DNA of 64,000 bases from Aphis gossypii (GCF_020184175.1 NC_065532.1:7564001-7628000); one strand, 5' to 3'; shown: positions 23,201 through 35,985, counted from the first letter of the stretch. The notes: generated from the sequence alone by a model not told the origin. A program made the numbers and translations.

Positions 23201-26132
23201 TAAAATATTGTAAAATAAAGTATTATACTGTTTTTTTATTCTATATAGGCATTTTATAACTATTAATTTGCATTTTTATATATTTTTTTAAAGCTTTTTT
23301 GGAATTTAACGACTTAGTAACATTCTATGAAATAGAAATGGATTATTTGTTTCAATGCACTTATTTTGAGGCTTATGTAACGATAAATAACACAGTAACA
23401 CAACAAACAGCTCAAAAATCACCAAATCCTGATTTTGCCGGCTTATTGGTAAAAATATTTAATGTTATTTGTTTATATTGATTGTTCTAATAGAAATCGA
23501 CTTGTTTTTTGTAAAAAATGAATTAGATATAAATTATTATCGAGAGAAGAGCGGGTAGTTTATTGATTGGCGCTATTTTATATTTCTAAATATACTGTAT
23601 ATTTGACGCAGGTAATAAAAGAGACATAACTACGTGTAAAGTATAAAGCCAAAAAAAATTGCACCTTCAACTAAAAATTTTAAAATATATTTTAACACAT
23701 TGATGGACAGTACTGCTATAGCAGTAGTTTTTAAATTTGATGTACGTATATCACTACTGCTATTGCAGTAGTTCAATATTCGTTTATTAAAACTCACTAC
23801 TGCTATAGCAGTACTATTTTCAATAGTTTTATACGGTAGAGAATTTCCCACTGCCCCACTACAACTCAACGGATCATTGGGCACTGTATTTTAAAACCAC
23901 TTATTTCTATTTTTAGTATTTGCTGTTTATGATAATAATATTATCGGTAATATTATTGACAATTATTTACGACAGCTGTTTATTTTAACGAATAACAATC
24001 AGATATTGAATTCACTATTTATAATTTATTTATTTATATAAATTATCGATTGTTTCGTCATAATATTTAGTTATTTGATGGTACTGCTATAGCAGTAGTG
24101 ATATACGTACATGATAATTACTATGTAGGTGGACACTACTGTTATAACAGTAGTCAAATTACTACTGCTATAGCAGTAGTATGTAATTGCGTTTCAAAAG
24201 TTACACAAAAAAAACCACAACAATTCAGAATGTCCATCAATGTGTTAAGATATTAAAAAATTATATTTAAATATATTTATTTTTAAATTAATTTAAGATA
24301 TTAAAAACATCTTAATATCATATAATGCAAAACAAATTTAGAATTAAAATAACTTGTGATGAATTTTAACTAAGGAGTTACTGTATTACATAAACTTTGG
24401 AAGTACCTATACATTTTTAAAAATTTATAAAATCGATTTAATTACTATTATTAAATCAATTTATAATTTTATGTCTGTGATTAAATCCTATGTACATATC
24501 ATAATTTTATTTCCAAATTTTTTCAATAATTTAAAACAGTTAGGTACTCAATTGGTTCATGGTAAACTTCTGAATCGTATTTATATTATATTCAATTTTA
24601 TTTGAAAGAATCTTTTTTAAAAATGTATTCTTTTGCAATTTTAATCATATTTTTCCTTGACAACATGATTATAAATTTATAAAATTAATTTAATTATATC
24701 TACTGAAAAATGTCTGGTAACGTTTTCCTTAAAAGAAAAATTATAAATACCTACTTTTAAAAATATCTTGTGACAAAATGAAAATATAATACGTCAAGAA
24801 TGATTTTGTTTAAGACTAAATAATAATATTACAACATATGAATGTTAATGATACTGTAATATTGTTTTAACATATCTTTAATTGCTAATTTTAGGGAAGT
24901 ACATCATTATATCTACAGACAACACCAATAAATGTTTTAAAACTAACTTATGATATTGAGATATACCCACAAATTCTCGATGTACTAATATCATATACTT
25001 CTTACGCACAAGTAACTTAGATTTAAATATTTTACAATAAATATTGATTATTCCATTACTTTTACTGTTTTAGGTGTGTAAAGGACCAATTAATAAAAAC
25101 CAATCGTGTATAGAAACATCTAAAGATTTTTATAATATGGTAAAGTGAAAAATTTCGGATTGAAAATATTTATAATACATCAAATAGTTGTACATATTAT
25201 ATGCATTTGTATGAATCTACATATATCATATATGTACAAACAATTATTGTTTTATTAGTTAATTTATAATATAGTTAATCTATTTATTTGATTTTTATAT
25301 TTTGGAAGATGACTGGAAGAATTATATAATGTATCTTAATAATATTTCCGACGTAATATGAACATGATACAATGAAATACATGAGATTTGTTGTTTTGAA
25401 AGAGTTTTTCAATACACAATGAACAATTTTATATATTATTAATTAACTTGTTATTTGGTACTCAGAACTTTTAGGACTGTATATTTTTACTTCCAATAAT
25501 TTTAATAAAGGCATAGAGTAAATAGGTAAAATAACAAATTGTAGGTAAATGTCCTAGTTGCTAAGTGGGTATAGCAATATTCAACGAATAAATAAGATAA
25601 TAATACATAGAATATATTTTAGAAATAAAAATAAAACTAAATTGTTATTTATGTTCGTGTAAAATCAAGAATGACCCAACATAGCTTAACTTACCGGCCT
25701 AAATAAACATTCTTCGCTGACTTAATCATATAACCAGCATATTAGTTGCGTTTTTGAAGTAAATCCATGATACGTAAATTTAAATACCAAACTTTTTTTA
25801 TGTGTTATATTAAAAGTACGCATTGAAAAAAATATTTTAGGTACCTAGTTAAAATATGACTTAATTATTATCTAAATCATATACGATTTCAATTTATAGG
25901 AATAATATTTTTTTTTAAACCATGCAATTTTTTTTTTTTTTTTTTTTTTTTTATGATTTTTTAGGGGCAATTTGTACGCAATGTTAGAAGTGGATTCAAT
26001 GTCAAGAGTGTGGATCGTGATGATGTTTATAACGATTGTGGATGTAAAACAACGTTTAATGCATTTAGAAATATATTTGCTGGCTTCACTGGTGGTTTAC
26101 TAACACCATGTCCGAATTTTGATGCTATATAA
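20219..26132 (+). CDS. GH18 chitinase-like protein, catalytically dead, copy 3 (eight exons, stop in exon 1)
   Basis: Exons: 20219-20273, 21962-22126, 22289-22476, 22709-22832, 23294-23448, 24895-25011, 25074-25139 and 25965-26132. All introns are GT..AG and all phases agree, giving 346 codons with the stop, the normal length of a GH18 domain. Segments follow the barrel in order. Exon 2 has LDPKSIPIECEVIIYSTFTI. Exon 3 has LKKPVIVALEREKDYQDW and then KHNVLGFVLRSIWPFY. Exon 4 has LKQCKPELIIGVSIPP. Exon 5 has FYEIEMDYLFQC. Exons 6-8 end in AGFTGGLLTPCPNFD. At the FDGxDLDWEYP site the acidic residues are L, V, R and I, so it cannot hydrolyse chitin; binding or a lectin-like role is inference. 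Exon 1 resembles copy 2's signal peptide but codon 6 is TAA instead of TTA. The next in-frame ATG (20261) would give a protein without a signal peptide. Intact exons 2-8 suggest recent function. Confidence 0.7.
20718..21128. mobile_element. RA repeat, copy 2 (truncated)
   Basis: Starts GATTCTGAACGGAG like the other two copies and follows them for about 0.4 kb, then breaks off near the Jockey-like relic. The right inverted repeat is absent. It lies in intron 1 of GH18-like copy 3. Confidence 0.65.
21148..21575 (+). pseudogene. Jockey-type LINE endonuclease relic joined to a LINE-like 3' tail
   Basis: Reads IDLALISETHFINN, then in another frame HPDGTTAHAGAAIYVRSPLS and LFPLPNFKPTTHSHAQ, then VTAIYCSPKHTLSSNQFN. 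Finally come the endonuclease end-like VISPSNATYWQTSPKKFTE. This is the order of an AP-type endonuclease of Jockey-clade LINEs, with several frameshifts and stops. Soon after, AGCCGGGTAACACCTGCTAG resembles a common LINE 3'-end sequence, which implies a large internal deletion. It lies in intron 1 of copy 3. Confidence 0.6.
21564..21599. repeat. Perfect 13-bp inverted repeat
   Basis: CTAGTATAGTATA and its exact complement TATACTATACTAG separated by 10 bp, at the end of the LINE-like relic. Confidence 0.8.
23692..24248. mobile_element. Foldback element with six ACTGCTATAGCAGT palindromes
   Basis: 557 bp bounded by perfect 18-bp inverted repeats, TTAACACATTGATGGACA (23692-23709) and its complement (24231-24248). 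Inside are six copies of a self-complementary motif at 23712, 23756, 23799, 24083, 24138 and 24164. Three to four are embedded in ACTACTGCTATAGCAGTAGT or a one-off variant. A larger inverted match centres on ACGTATATCACTACTGCTA. No coding capacity and no certain target duplication (ATATT occurs on both sides, offset by one base). It sits in intron 5 of copy 3, between exons 5 and 6. Confidence 0.8.
25929..25952 (+). repeat. Long T tract before the last exon of copy 3
   Basis: An uninterrupted T run of about 24 lies 12 nt before the exon 8 acceptor and acts as an extreme polypyrimidine tract. Confidence 0.6.
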
Positions 26133-26178
26133 ATTGAATATCCAATTCAATAATTATCTATATTTTCATTAATTATTA

Positions 26179-26184
26179 AATAAA
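26179..26184 (+). terminator. Polyadenylation signal of GH18-like copy 3
   Basis: AATAAA 47 nt after the stop codon; the same motif follows the terminal exon relic at 7369-7374. Confidence 0.5.
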
Positions 26185-26339
26185 TATTGAAATTTTACGA
26201 CATTTTAAATCTTATTTATTTTTACTGATATACCACATACAAACATTCAGAATTTATTTTAAAGTCAAAGACTAAAATGTGGCATGTGATAATTTACGAG
26301 GCCGTTAAAACTCCAAGTGCCTGTTGCTCTAATAAGTAA

Positions 26340-26710
26340 TAAGCAGTAATTAGTTATAGTTATCATATTACATCGCATTATATTATAAAATAATTAAACA
26401 TTTAATTGATTGATAATTTTGGTAACTCGTGTAATAAACAGAAAATATTCAATTTATATGTATAGTATAGTATTATGTACTTCTGCCGTTATAGAATTTC
26501 AAGAGTTTTCAGTATTACTTGTTAATTTATTTATAATTCTGTAATATGATTTATATCAAATGTAAAGTTGGATCGTTTTTGATTGGTAAGACTGAGCAGT
26601 AGAACAACACAAGTAATTGTCAGGAGCGCTAATTCCTGAGTTACGATTAAATTTGTTATGTTCGTGTTTGTATAATTTTCGTGATGGAAGCACACCGTAC
26701 TTGTTCAGGT
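26340..26710 (+). repeat. Duplicated GH18-like downstream block, copy D2
   Basis: Direct homologue of 18972-19520, located about 200 bp after the copy 3 terminal exon. Confidence 0.6.
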
Positions 26711-29700
26711 TACTTGGGCAGTTTCTGATATATTAGGTACTGGGGTGACTTGGTACTTAGTGAAAATATGATAGACACTACATAATTTTTATAATTAATA
26801 AAAATAAAGAGTCTTGAACAAAATCGAATTAGATTTCAAATAAAATATTGCAATTTTCATTAAATATTTATACTTAATAAGTACCAGTGTTTATGGTAGT
26901 GGAAGAGAAGTATGGGCGTAAACTAAGGGGAACTAAAATAAACTGAATTTAGAATTATTATTATAAGTTTGTAAATTGTAAAAAATTAAATGTTTTTGAA
27001 GAACAAAGTTTAATAATATTTATGTTAGTTATTTTATTTTATTAATAGTAAATAATTAGTTTTTACTAAAAATATTAATTTTTTTTATTAATTTAAATTT
27101 ATTATTTTATAATTCTGTATAGAATTAATAACAGTACATAGATACAATAATATTAAGATAAAAAATGTTATCTATAAAAGTAGTATTTTAAAATAAATGT
27201 CACAAAATAAAAATAGTTTTTTTTTTTTGAATAAAAAGTTTTTGTGAGATAATTGAAAAATGGATGTGCGATAGTAATGTACTAGAATTGAATTTCAATT
27301 ATGGCGTGTATTCATAATATTTTACTATCGAATTATAACTTATAAAATATAAAATTGTACATTATCTGATTAACACTTTAATCTAAAACATGAACACAAG
27401 CTTATTGCAGTCTTGCGTCACTTATCTATAGATGCTTCAATCAATTAAATGTCCATTAGTGATATTGGTAGGACATTTTCATTGAGAAATTTGCATTTTA
27501 GAAATTCAAAAAATGGAAATTGCATAACAAAAATCTTTTAATTATTTTTTATATTTACATATATTAAGTGTATTATTAAAGTTAAGTTTGTAAGGAATAT
27601 TTAAGACAAAGAATACAATTAAACTTGAGAAATATATTTTTAAATCTAATTAAAAAATACTTCAATCTTTTATATATCAATGAATTAATAAAGTTGATTT
27701 TAAAATGAAAAATTAAATTTCTGAAATTTAACATTTTTACTGCCTTTATCGTTAAAATAGTGCAATCTTTCTAGTGATTATGAATGTATTCCCACCAAAA
27801 TTTGTATAAATTAATATTTTGACCGATAGATTTGCCGTAAATCCAGAGATAAGAAGATATAGGTACATATTTTATCCTCTTAAAATTATTATCTAAGTTT
27901 AATGTTTTAAGTCTAAGAATTTTGCTCACAAAAACGTATTTAACATACCTACATATTTTATTCTATTGTTACTTTGAATGACCTCGAGTATTCATCTCCA
28001 TGTTCATGCAGGTTTAATGAAATTATTTGAATGACACCAATACATATTAAAATGTTTCTAACTTTTCATTGTTCCAAAAAAACTTTTTTGTGTAACAAAT
28101 TAACTTTTCTTTTAACAATTTACAACTTATGATTTTTTTTTTTTTTTTTTTATTAAATTATTTCTTACGAATCATTAGTCAATAGTGATGAAACGAAAAA
28201 CAGAATGTATAGTCTGATCAACATATTATCAGATTGGCAGTGGTTACAATATAATACGATTAAAAGAAGAATATCACAAGAATAAACTATTTCAAAAAAT
28301 TAGAAATTAAGGTTAGTGTAATATCACACTAAGATTCAAAGGGATACAACTTGTGAGTATAAATAGCTTGTAATGTTAATTTACCACTTTCATTTTGATT
28401 GCTTCATCAACAATAGCAACATTTTGGAATACGTAGTACGTTATTATAATACAAAGCGTGAAAAGTCATAACTTCTTTGTGTCTCATTTACGTCCTTTCT
28501 GGGTGTGGAATCGCTATCACCCTTTCCTCAGATATTACCGATGCACTAAAAATAAAAATACTAAATGTAATACTTACTAATATTATACTGTATTGATTTA
28601 AAAATATTTCTACTTTGCTTTATTGATGTGTAGTTTCTAATATTAGTTGTATATTATGTTAATTAATCGGAATCGGTAACCCAATATCATGATGTAGAGT
28701 AAATATTTTAATGATATTTTTTGATAAATCTTTATATTTATTTTTATTACACAGAACTAAAATACTTTTGTGTACAGGACTATATCTCTACAGTACTAAA
28801 ACGTAAACCAGAGGTGTGAAATGGCAAGAATCCGTCCGATATGAAATTTTCTACCGTCACAAAGGCGCGACACGAAGCGCGTCAAACGGGCTTATGTATA
28901 AAAAAGTATGGTATACATGACTTGTATAGTATATACACACATGTCTATATACATTAATATACATTCATATACATACATATATTATATACATGTGTGTATA
29001 TGTATATATAACAATGTAACATGCATATTATACACACACATCTGTGAACGCGCATTATAAGTCTACACTTGCAGTATAAAGTACTTATATTTTTACATTA
29101 AAACGTGCATTTATTTATTTTTTTTTTTTTGTTTTTTTTAATGTCTGTTGTTATTGAAAAATCTTTCTTTATATTTATTGACACTATATAATACTTGATA
29201 TTATTATTATAATGTAATAAATAATATCGTAGTTTTTATATAATTTCATAAAGCCGATATTTTTTGTGTGTTTGTTTTGTGTTTATTATTGTATATAACA
29301 TGGTGGGAAGCAATAGAAATAGCAGCGATGAAAATAATGATTATTCATTACCAATATTAATATAAGGATAGTATATTCTTTTAAAGCCACATGTTAAAAA
29401 AAAAAACAGATAAAGATTTTTCCTCCGTCTGTCCCCAGACAGACTTTTGCTTTTTTATTTAATTTAGTATATTACATACATATTATAATATATGAATGGT
29501 AAAAATAAGTATACACAACAGTAATTATTACTTAAAAAAAAAAAAAACTTGAGTAAATTATTTTAATCACTCCAAATTCTGAATTAGTGTGACTTTTCGG
29601 TTTATTGATAAGTAGTATAATATCATAGTACATACACTCTCATAAAATTCTCTTGTTTTTTTTACTTCCCATCTTATACTAATTTTGCAAAAAAAAAAAA

Positions 29701-31155
29701 AAACGACTGTATAGAGTTATAAAAAAATATATAATAATTTATTCTCTCTTTGATTTCTTTTTCGATCAATTAAATATGATAAAATAAGATTCGTAAGTTT
29801 TGATAAACTATTATGTTTTTTATAATATTACCATTTTATAGTACCTATTATTCGTTATAAGTTATAATAATATAATATGCTTTGCCAAATTATTTATTGT
29901 TTTTTTTTTTTTTTATATATACTAAATACCTAAATTATTTGTTTATATTTATTTTATTTTATTTAATTAACTTGTCTTATCTTATTTAAGTAAATGTTAT
30001 ATTATCTGTTATTACTTATTTACAAATTAGTCTATTTTGAAAAGAAAATAAGGTAAGAACTGTGAGTCTGAGAATAAAGACGACATCATAACATTCAAGA
30101 TACAACTAATGTAGTATCGAGAACAATTTAAACTTATTTTTTTTTCGTGACTGTTGTCTAGATAACATCTTTTGTTAGTCGATACGCATGAACTGATTGT
30201 TAATACACATGCGTGGAAACAAAACAACACGTTGTTGAATTACGAAATCTATTAAGTCTCAGTTTAAAGTTTATGTGAAAATATAATGAGAAATTATGTC
30301 ATCAATAAATAATTGGTGAATTATGTCATGTAGGTATAGAGGACGTGTAGGCTTTAGGTAACATTGACGCATGCGAAGGCATGGTCTATCAAAATCAGAA
30401 GGATGCGGGAGTTGAGCAATCGTTACAGTTTAAATTTTCTTATATTATGGTATAACTGTACTATAAGGGCTTCACATCATTGGTGTATATAATATAATGT
30501 TATTATTTAACCCTTATCGTGGGAAGAATTCATTTTTCTATCATTAAAAATTAACTGTAATTGCGTTTGATATTGATATGATTATCTTTAATTAGTAATC
30601 TACTTTTAAAATTATGTATTAAGTAATTACATAGTTGTTTTTCCTGTCTAATCTTGTGTTATTATGGCATGTATAATATCTACAGTTAATTTTTAAGGAG
30701 GATATGGGACAGCAAAATATATTATATTAGCACAAATACTTGAAAATTAAAAAAATAACTGTTTGATATGATCATAAATTAATGTAAAGTAAGGTAAACT
30801 TTGTGTGTGTGAGGCAAAATTAAAATCGTATTTCTATCAAGTTAATATTGATTTTTTATTTTATTTTATTTTTTTTTTTTTAAAGAATAATTCACAAATA
30901 ACTAATTACTATAATAATATAATGTTTAAAGGTTTAAACAAATAGCTTTGAAATAAAGTATAAAACATTTTTTTTTTAATTATTGGAAATAAGTACCTAT
31001 TATATTAAACGATTTTTTTGAGTTTACGAGTAGATATAGGTATTATACGTTTAAAATTTAATTCAACTTAAGCCCTGCATCTGTAGTAGGTAATTAATGA
31101 AATCTTCAGTTTATCAATAGCCTGTTTTAACAAATAAATAAATAATAGTATTTTA
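26711..31155. other. Noncoding AT-rich region
   Basis: No recognisable gene, RNA gene or bounded element. Poly(T) tracts occur near 28133-28151 and 29898-29914, and the TA/CA microsatellite at 28915-29035 is listed separately. Confidence 0.5.
28915..29035. repeat. TA/CATA/CA microsatellite tract
   Basis: Interspersed TATATACA, CACACA and ATACAT units over about 120 bp, directly after a short GC-rich stretch (28830-28890). Confidence 0.6.
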
Positions 31156-32632
31156 GATTCTGAACGAAGTGATGAATGTATTGATTTTACAATGATGTGT
31201 GTTTTTTTTTTTTTTTTGTTTCTGTGTACAGCATAACTAGTCGAAATAATACTTCAATTTCAAACTATGGGGGTGGTTTCCGATGTAAAAGTGAATATCC
31301 TTGGTGCATAATACAGGTAAAAAGTAAACGTTTTCCAACAGTTTTCAAAAAAATCGAGAAAAACAAAAAAAAAAAAAATGACGGAAAAACGGCAATTTTT
31401 ACGCAAAACCAGTTTTTGACCACATCGATTTTTTTTTATGGTTGTAATTCAAAAACTAATCACTGAAAATACTTGACATTTTCATCAAATGTTAATGTCA
31501 GTGGTATCTGTATATAGTTAAATTTTCAAAAAATTTTGACTTTTTTTGAGTTATTTATAGACCACTGGAATTTTCGATTTTTTTGAGAAATTTTTTTTAA
31601 AGTGTCGTTAAAAAAATTTTGGATGACCAAAAAGTTTTGAAAATTTAATACAAGGTTCCTTATGAGTTGTTTTTATTGTAGCTAAAAAAAATTAAAAATC
31701 GTTAATCACAATTTTTTTTTATAAACGTTTATAGTTCAAATTTTTACGAAATCTGTCGAAAACGCGAAAATTTGCAAGTAATTTTTAAGTTGAAAAATCA
31801 TAAAATGTTTTGTGTTAATAACTAAGGATTAAAAATACAACACTAAGTTTTCCATAAGTTTTTTTTCAAGTAACTATAGAGAAAACTCATAACATCATTA
31901 TAGGAAAAATTTTAAGTGCGTTTGAATTTTAAATTTTTACGAAATCGCGTAACGATAACGATTTATCCTCAAACGATTTAAAATATTTGTTATTGTTCAA
32001 AAAGTATAAGTCGTAGATACTTGAAAATTTTACCAGCTATTAAGATTCGGGTTTTCTTTACGTGATTTAATTTTTAAAATATTTTGAATTTTTTTGAGCT
32101 ATTTATAGACAACTGAAATTTTCAATTTTTCTGAAAAATTTTTTTTGAAGTGTCGATAAAATTTTTTTGGCCCAATCAAAACACTTGAAAATTTTATACA
32201 AAGTTTCTCATATGTTTTAGTGATTAAAAAATTATAAGAATACATAGGCACAATTTTTTTTTATTAGCATTTGAAGTTTAAATTTTGACAAAAATTCGTC
32301 AAAATTATGAATATTTGTAGGTATAATTCATAAAAAGGTTTGTAAAGATAGCTAAGAGTTGAAAATTTAATTCAAGATTTTTCATAAGTTTAGCTTACAA
32401 TAATTATAAAAGAACTTAAATTTTGGTATATTCAGGCCATTAAAACATAAACCACCCTTTTCACCAACCACTGGAAATTATAGCTTAAGCTGACAAATCA
32501 TCTTCGTTCAGAATCGTTTTTCGTATACAATGATACCTATCATTGCATTCAAATTTAACCTACCCTAGTCCGAGGTCAACCCCGCCACCTAATGTATAGC
32601 AGAACGGTACCTATTTGCCCACTTTTGTTATA
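31156..32632. mobile_element. RA repeat, copy 3 (longest)
   Basis: GATTCTGAACGAAG at 31156 and its complement CTTCGTTCAGAATC at 32502-32515 form exact 14-bp inverted repeats. Homology with copy 1 extends to about 32632 on the right. The internal 0.55-kb imperfect duplication is present. Near the right end it also has about 130 bp not seen in copy 1. No transposase frame; the open frame at 31197-31466 is part of the repeat. Confidence 0.7.
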
Positions 32633-35389
32633 TTTTATTTTACTTAATTAAACAGGATATAAGTTATTCGAATTTCATAATTTTGTAAATTGATGAATCA
32701 AGAAAAGTGGTTATATTTTTTACAGATTTGTTATGTTGTATAATTCTAAGATTTGATGAAATAATCATTTATAAAAGTGTGATTAGTAGTTTAAAAATGT
32801 CCGAAGTTTTATTACATTAAGAATGTAACATTATAATTTAAAACTATAAATCTTCAATAATGATGAGTTTCGATAATTATAAATAATAAATAACCTTTTC
32901 CTTGCAATTAAGTATGCACCTATTTATTAATTTAAGTACCTATTTAACTAGGAAACTTATAATAATTTAGGGTTCTGATGTTTTTTTACTATGCTGTTTA
33001 ATGTATTCAACGTTGTATTTCTATACTTATTCAATTACAATTTAACTAACGTTTTTCTAAAATGTATAATCTAATTATCCACTTGATTCATCATTCAAAT
33101 AAAACAATTGAAGACAATTAAATAAAAAATATCGTATTGTAAAAAGTTGATATTTTTCATATTTATTAGGTATTATTATCACTTATTTAAAAAAAATAAA
33201 TTTTTATTAAGCTCTGAGGTTTGATTATTCAATTCAATTTAGTTTATCCAAACACATTCAAAATATGTATTTGTGGCTTGATAATATTGTCCCAAGTATA
33301 TTAAGCTAATCTAATCGATATTATGCACCAGTGTACCATTATCAGCGTATCATATAATACGATATTAGACCTGCAATAAGTCATTATATCCCTTGGACTT
33401 TGAATATGGTTTACCCTTTTGAGTTCGATTAAGGTATATACTTGGTTCATATTAAAGCACTAAAGCTTGGAATTGTGATTTTTTTGTTTCTAAAGCAATG
33501 TATACAATCTGATTTTATCCTTAAATTGAATCAGATTAGGTAATAAGTAAATTTAACAAGTTTTTGTATTGGGGTTGATTAAAACAATAAAAAATAATAT
33601 ACAAAATTTAGTTTGAAAATGCGTTTATCATTTTATAAATTAACTAAATTACTTATCTAAAAAAAATAAATAAACATTTTGTTTTTGTAGTTTAGATGAT
33701 ATTGTTTTATTTAATGTTTAAATAATTTTCAGTTTCAATTAAAACCATAATATTAGATTGTATATTAACATCTATTAATATTTAATATAGTATTGGATTC
33801 AGAATTAAAAAAACACAAGATAACCAGACAAGTAGCCAACTTAAGAAACAAATATTTTATTAAGATATGCATAATAATTTAATAATAAAACTTTAAAAGC
33901 ATTAATTGCTTGCAAGTTTTTTTTATGAAAATAATGCAACTTAGTTAAAATAACTAATAAAAATTATTTTTTAGTTAATAAAAATTTAAAAGAAATCAAA
34001 GAATATTATTTTTTTTAGATTTAAAATTCATTAAACTAACTTTTAAGAAAGTATCAAAATATGAGTAATAAAGGCTTGAATAAACATAAAATATTTTGAG
34101 TACATAACTTGAATTAATAAATTACGGTTGATATCTTCTATGTTTAAACGCCAATACGAAATTAGGGTATTATTAAAAAAAAAAAAAAAAGATAATGGTT
34201 TTCTAAGGGCTAAGTTTATTGTGCTGTTGGAAAATTCGCCTTTAGCCACTAATAATAGTAACTTGATTATGTTAAAGAAGTGTGCATTTTTGAATTCGCT
34301 CAACCGTCTCGTCAAAGAACAGTTATTTAATTATTTTGACCAAGAATATTTATGTGGAACGATTCGTATAACGTCTGACCTTTCCCTTCAGTGTTTCCAC
34401 CAGGAGCATGGAATGTGTACTCAACAATAATGATCACATAGATAAATAGATAATGCATGTAAGTTGTCGAGTAATCCATTTACTCAATTAGTTGGAAACA
34501 AAATTCGTTAACTCGTACATTAACTATTGAAATTAAAAAACAAAATTTTGATTCAATATGCTGTTATTGTAATTAATATAACGTTGTCATTTAAAACTAA
34601 ATATAATTTATGCATTTTATTTATATGCATTTATGTATTTTAATTTATAAGTAACGGCTATAATGTATTGTAAATTTAATACCTAACATAAAAATAGTAT
34701 TTAAATTAATGTAATATAGAATTGGAATATCATATAATCACAAATTGTGTATTTTATGTCTATTATATATATTATACTTATTAATATCATTATTATTATT
34801 TTATTTTAATTAAAAAAATTCATAGAGTACATAATATTATACATTATATTTATTGCATTAGTTTGCTGAAAATAATATTTTAAATTACTTTAAAATTATT
34901 AATATTTCCGAGCAGCCAACATTATGTGTTTTTAATAATTATTTTTTGTTTATAATCAATTAAGGCTCTAAATTATAAATATAATATAAATAAACTCCAA
35001 TAACTCAAATTTAAATACGTTGATATTTAATTACTTTACAGCGATTGAGTAATTCGATTACACAATTTTTAAATTAAAGAGTGGTAATTCAGCTAGATTC
35101 GACAATATAACTACTGAAATACTTAAAAAAAATTGTACTTTAAATTATTAAATATTTAATATACTTGATTAACTTAAGTTTTAAATTTGGCATTTATCTA
35201 AAAATTTAAGAAGTTGATATCATAAACATGTCTAACTATCATCATATTTTCATTCTTATCAAAATATAAGTAACATATTTGAATAACTTAGATTTAATCT
35301 AAAGAATTTTATTAATTATTATAAATATGGTTACAGTTATTTAAAAAATATATGGTATATAATAATATATATATGGTAATATACTCATG
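32633..35389. other. Noncoding region
   Basis: AT-rich. A less AT-rich interval at 34190-34430 is open on both strands (34128-34430 plus, 34043-34315 minus), but neither translation shows a motif I can name. Confidence 0.45.
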
Positions 35390-35985
35390 ATACATTTACT
35401 TTGTTTTCTAGTCTTGTTTATGAAGCGCTTGATCAAGGTGACAATTTTTTGCTATACCTATTTATTAACATTTCCAAAGCGTTTAACTTTATTCCTCATA
35501 AAAATGTATAAGCTACATATTAAGCTTAAAGGTAAAAATAAATTTCTAGATTGGTTTAAACCTTACTTATCTAAACTGACTATCAAGTTGTAAGAATTAA
35601 TTATTTAATTAGTGACATAAAATGTACTATATATGGAGTATATCAAGGTACTTTAATACTCGGGCCTATATTATTTTCTATTATAGATATTAATACTATA
35701 TTATACTATATTAATGATTTATTTGAACTAGACTTAGCATTTTAAATCTTAGCTTATGCTGACGACACTTCACTATTTTTAAGGGAAGAGATTTGATTGG
35801 CCTGGAGACATCAGCTATTAAAAAAATATTTTTATTACAGTAAAAAACTTATCTACTACTCTAACTCTCTTTTTTGTAATGCAAGAAAAACTATCTTTAT
35901 GAGATTTGCTTTATTTAATGTTTCTTTTTCTAAAGCAATCGCATTAGCAGTAACCGAAAAAGCAGATAAATTTGAGACTACATGA
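35390..35985 (+). pseudogene. Decayed LINE reverse transcriptase
   Basis: Across shifting frames one reads ALDQGDNFLLYLFINISKAF (motif A region, catalytic Asp lost: INISKAF for LDLSKAF), KNKFLDWFKPYLSKLT, YGVYQGTLILGPILF (motif B), INDLFELDLAF and LAYADDTSLFLRE (motif C, YADD kept). NSLFCNARKTIFMRF then resembles the conserved NxLxxNxxKTxxM block. Several stops and frameshifts separate these parts. It is an old non-LTR element of a different family from that at 802-2145. Confidence 0.65.

Noticed and set aside
23712..24177. Reading the repeated ACTGCTATAGCAGT motif as a CRISPR array
   Set aside because: Spacing is irregular, the host is eukaryotic, and the whole is bounded by terminal inverted repeats.
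34043..34430. Overlapping open frames on both strands in a less AT-rich interval
   Set aside because: Neither has a motif; opposite-strand openness suggests composition, not coding.
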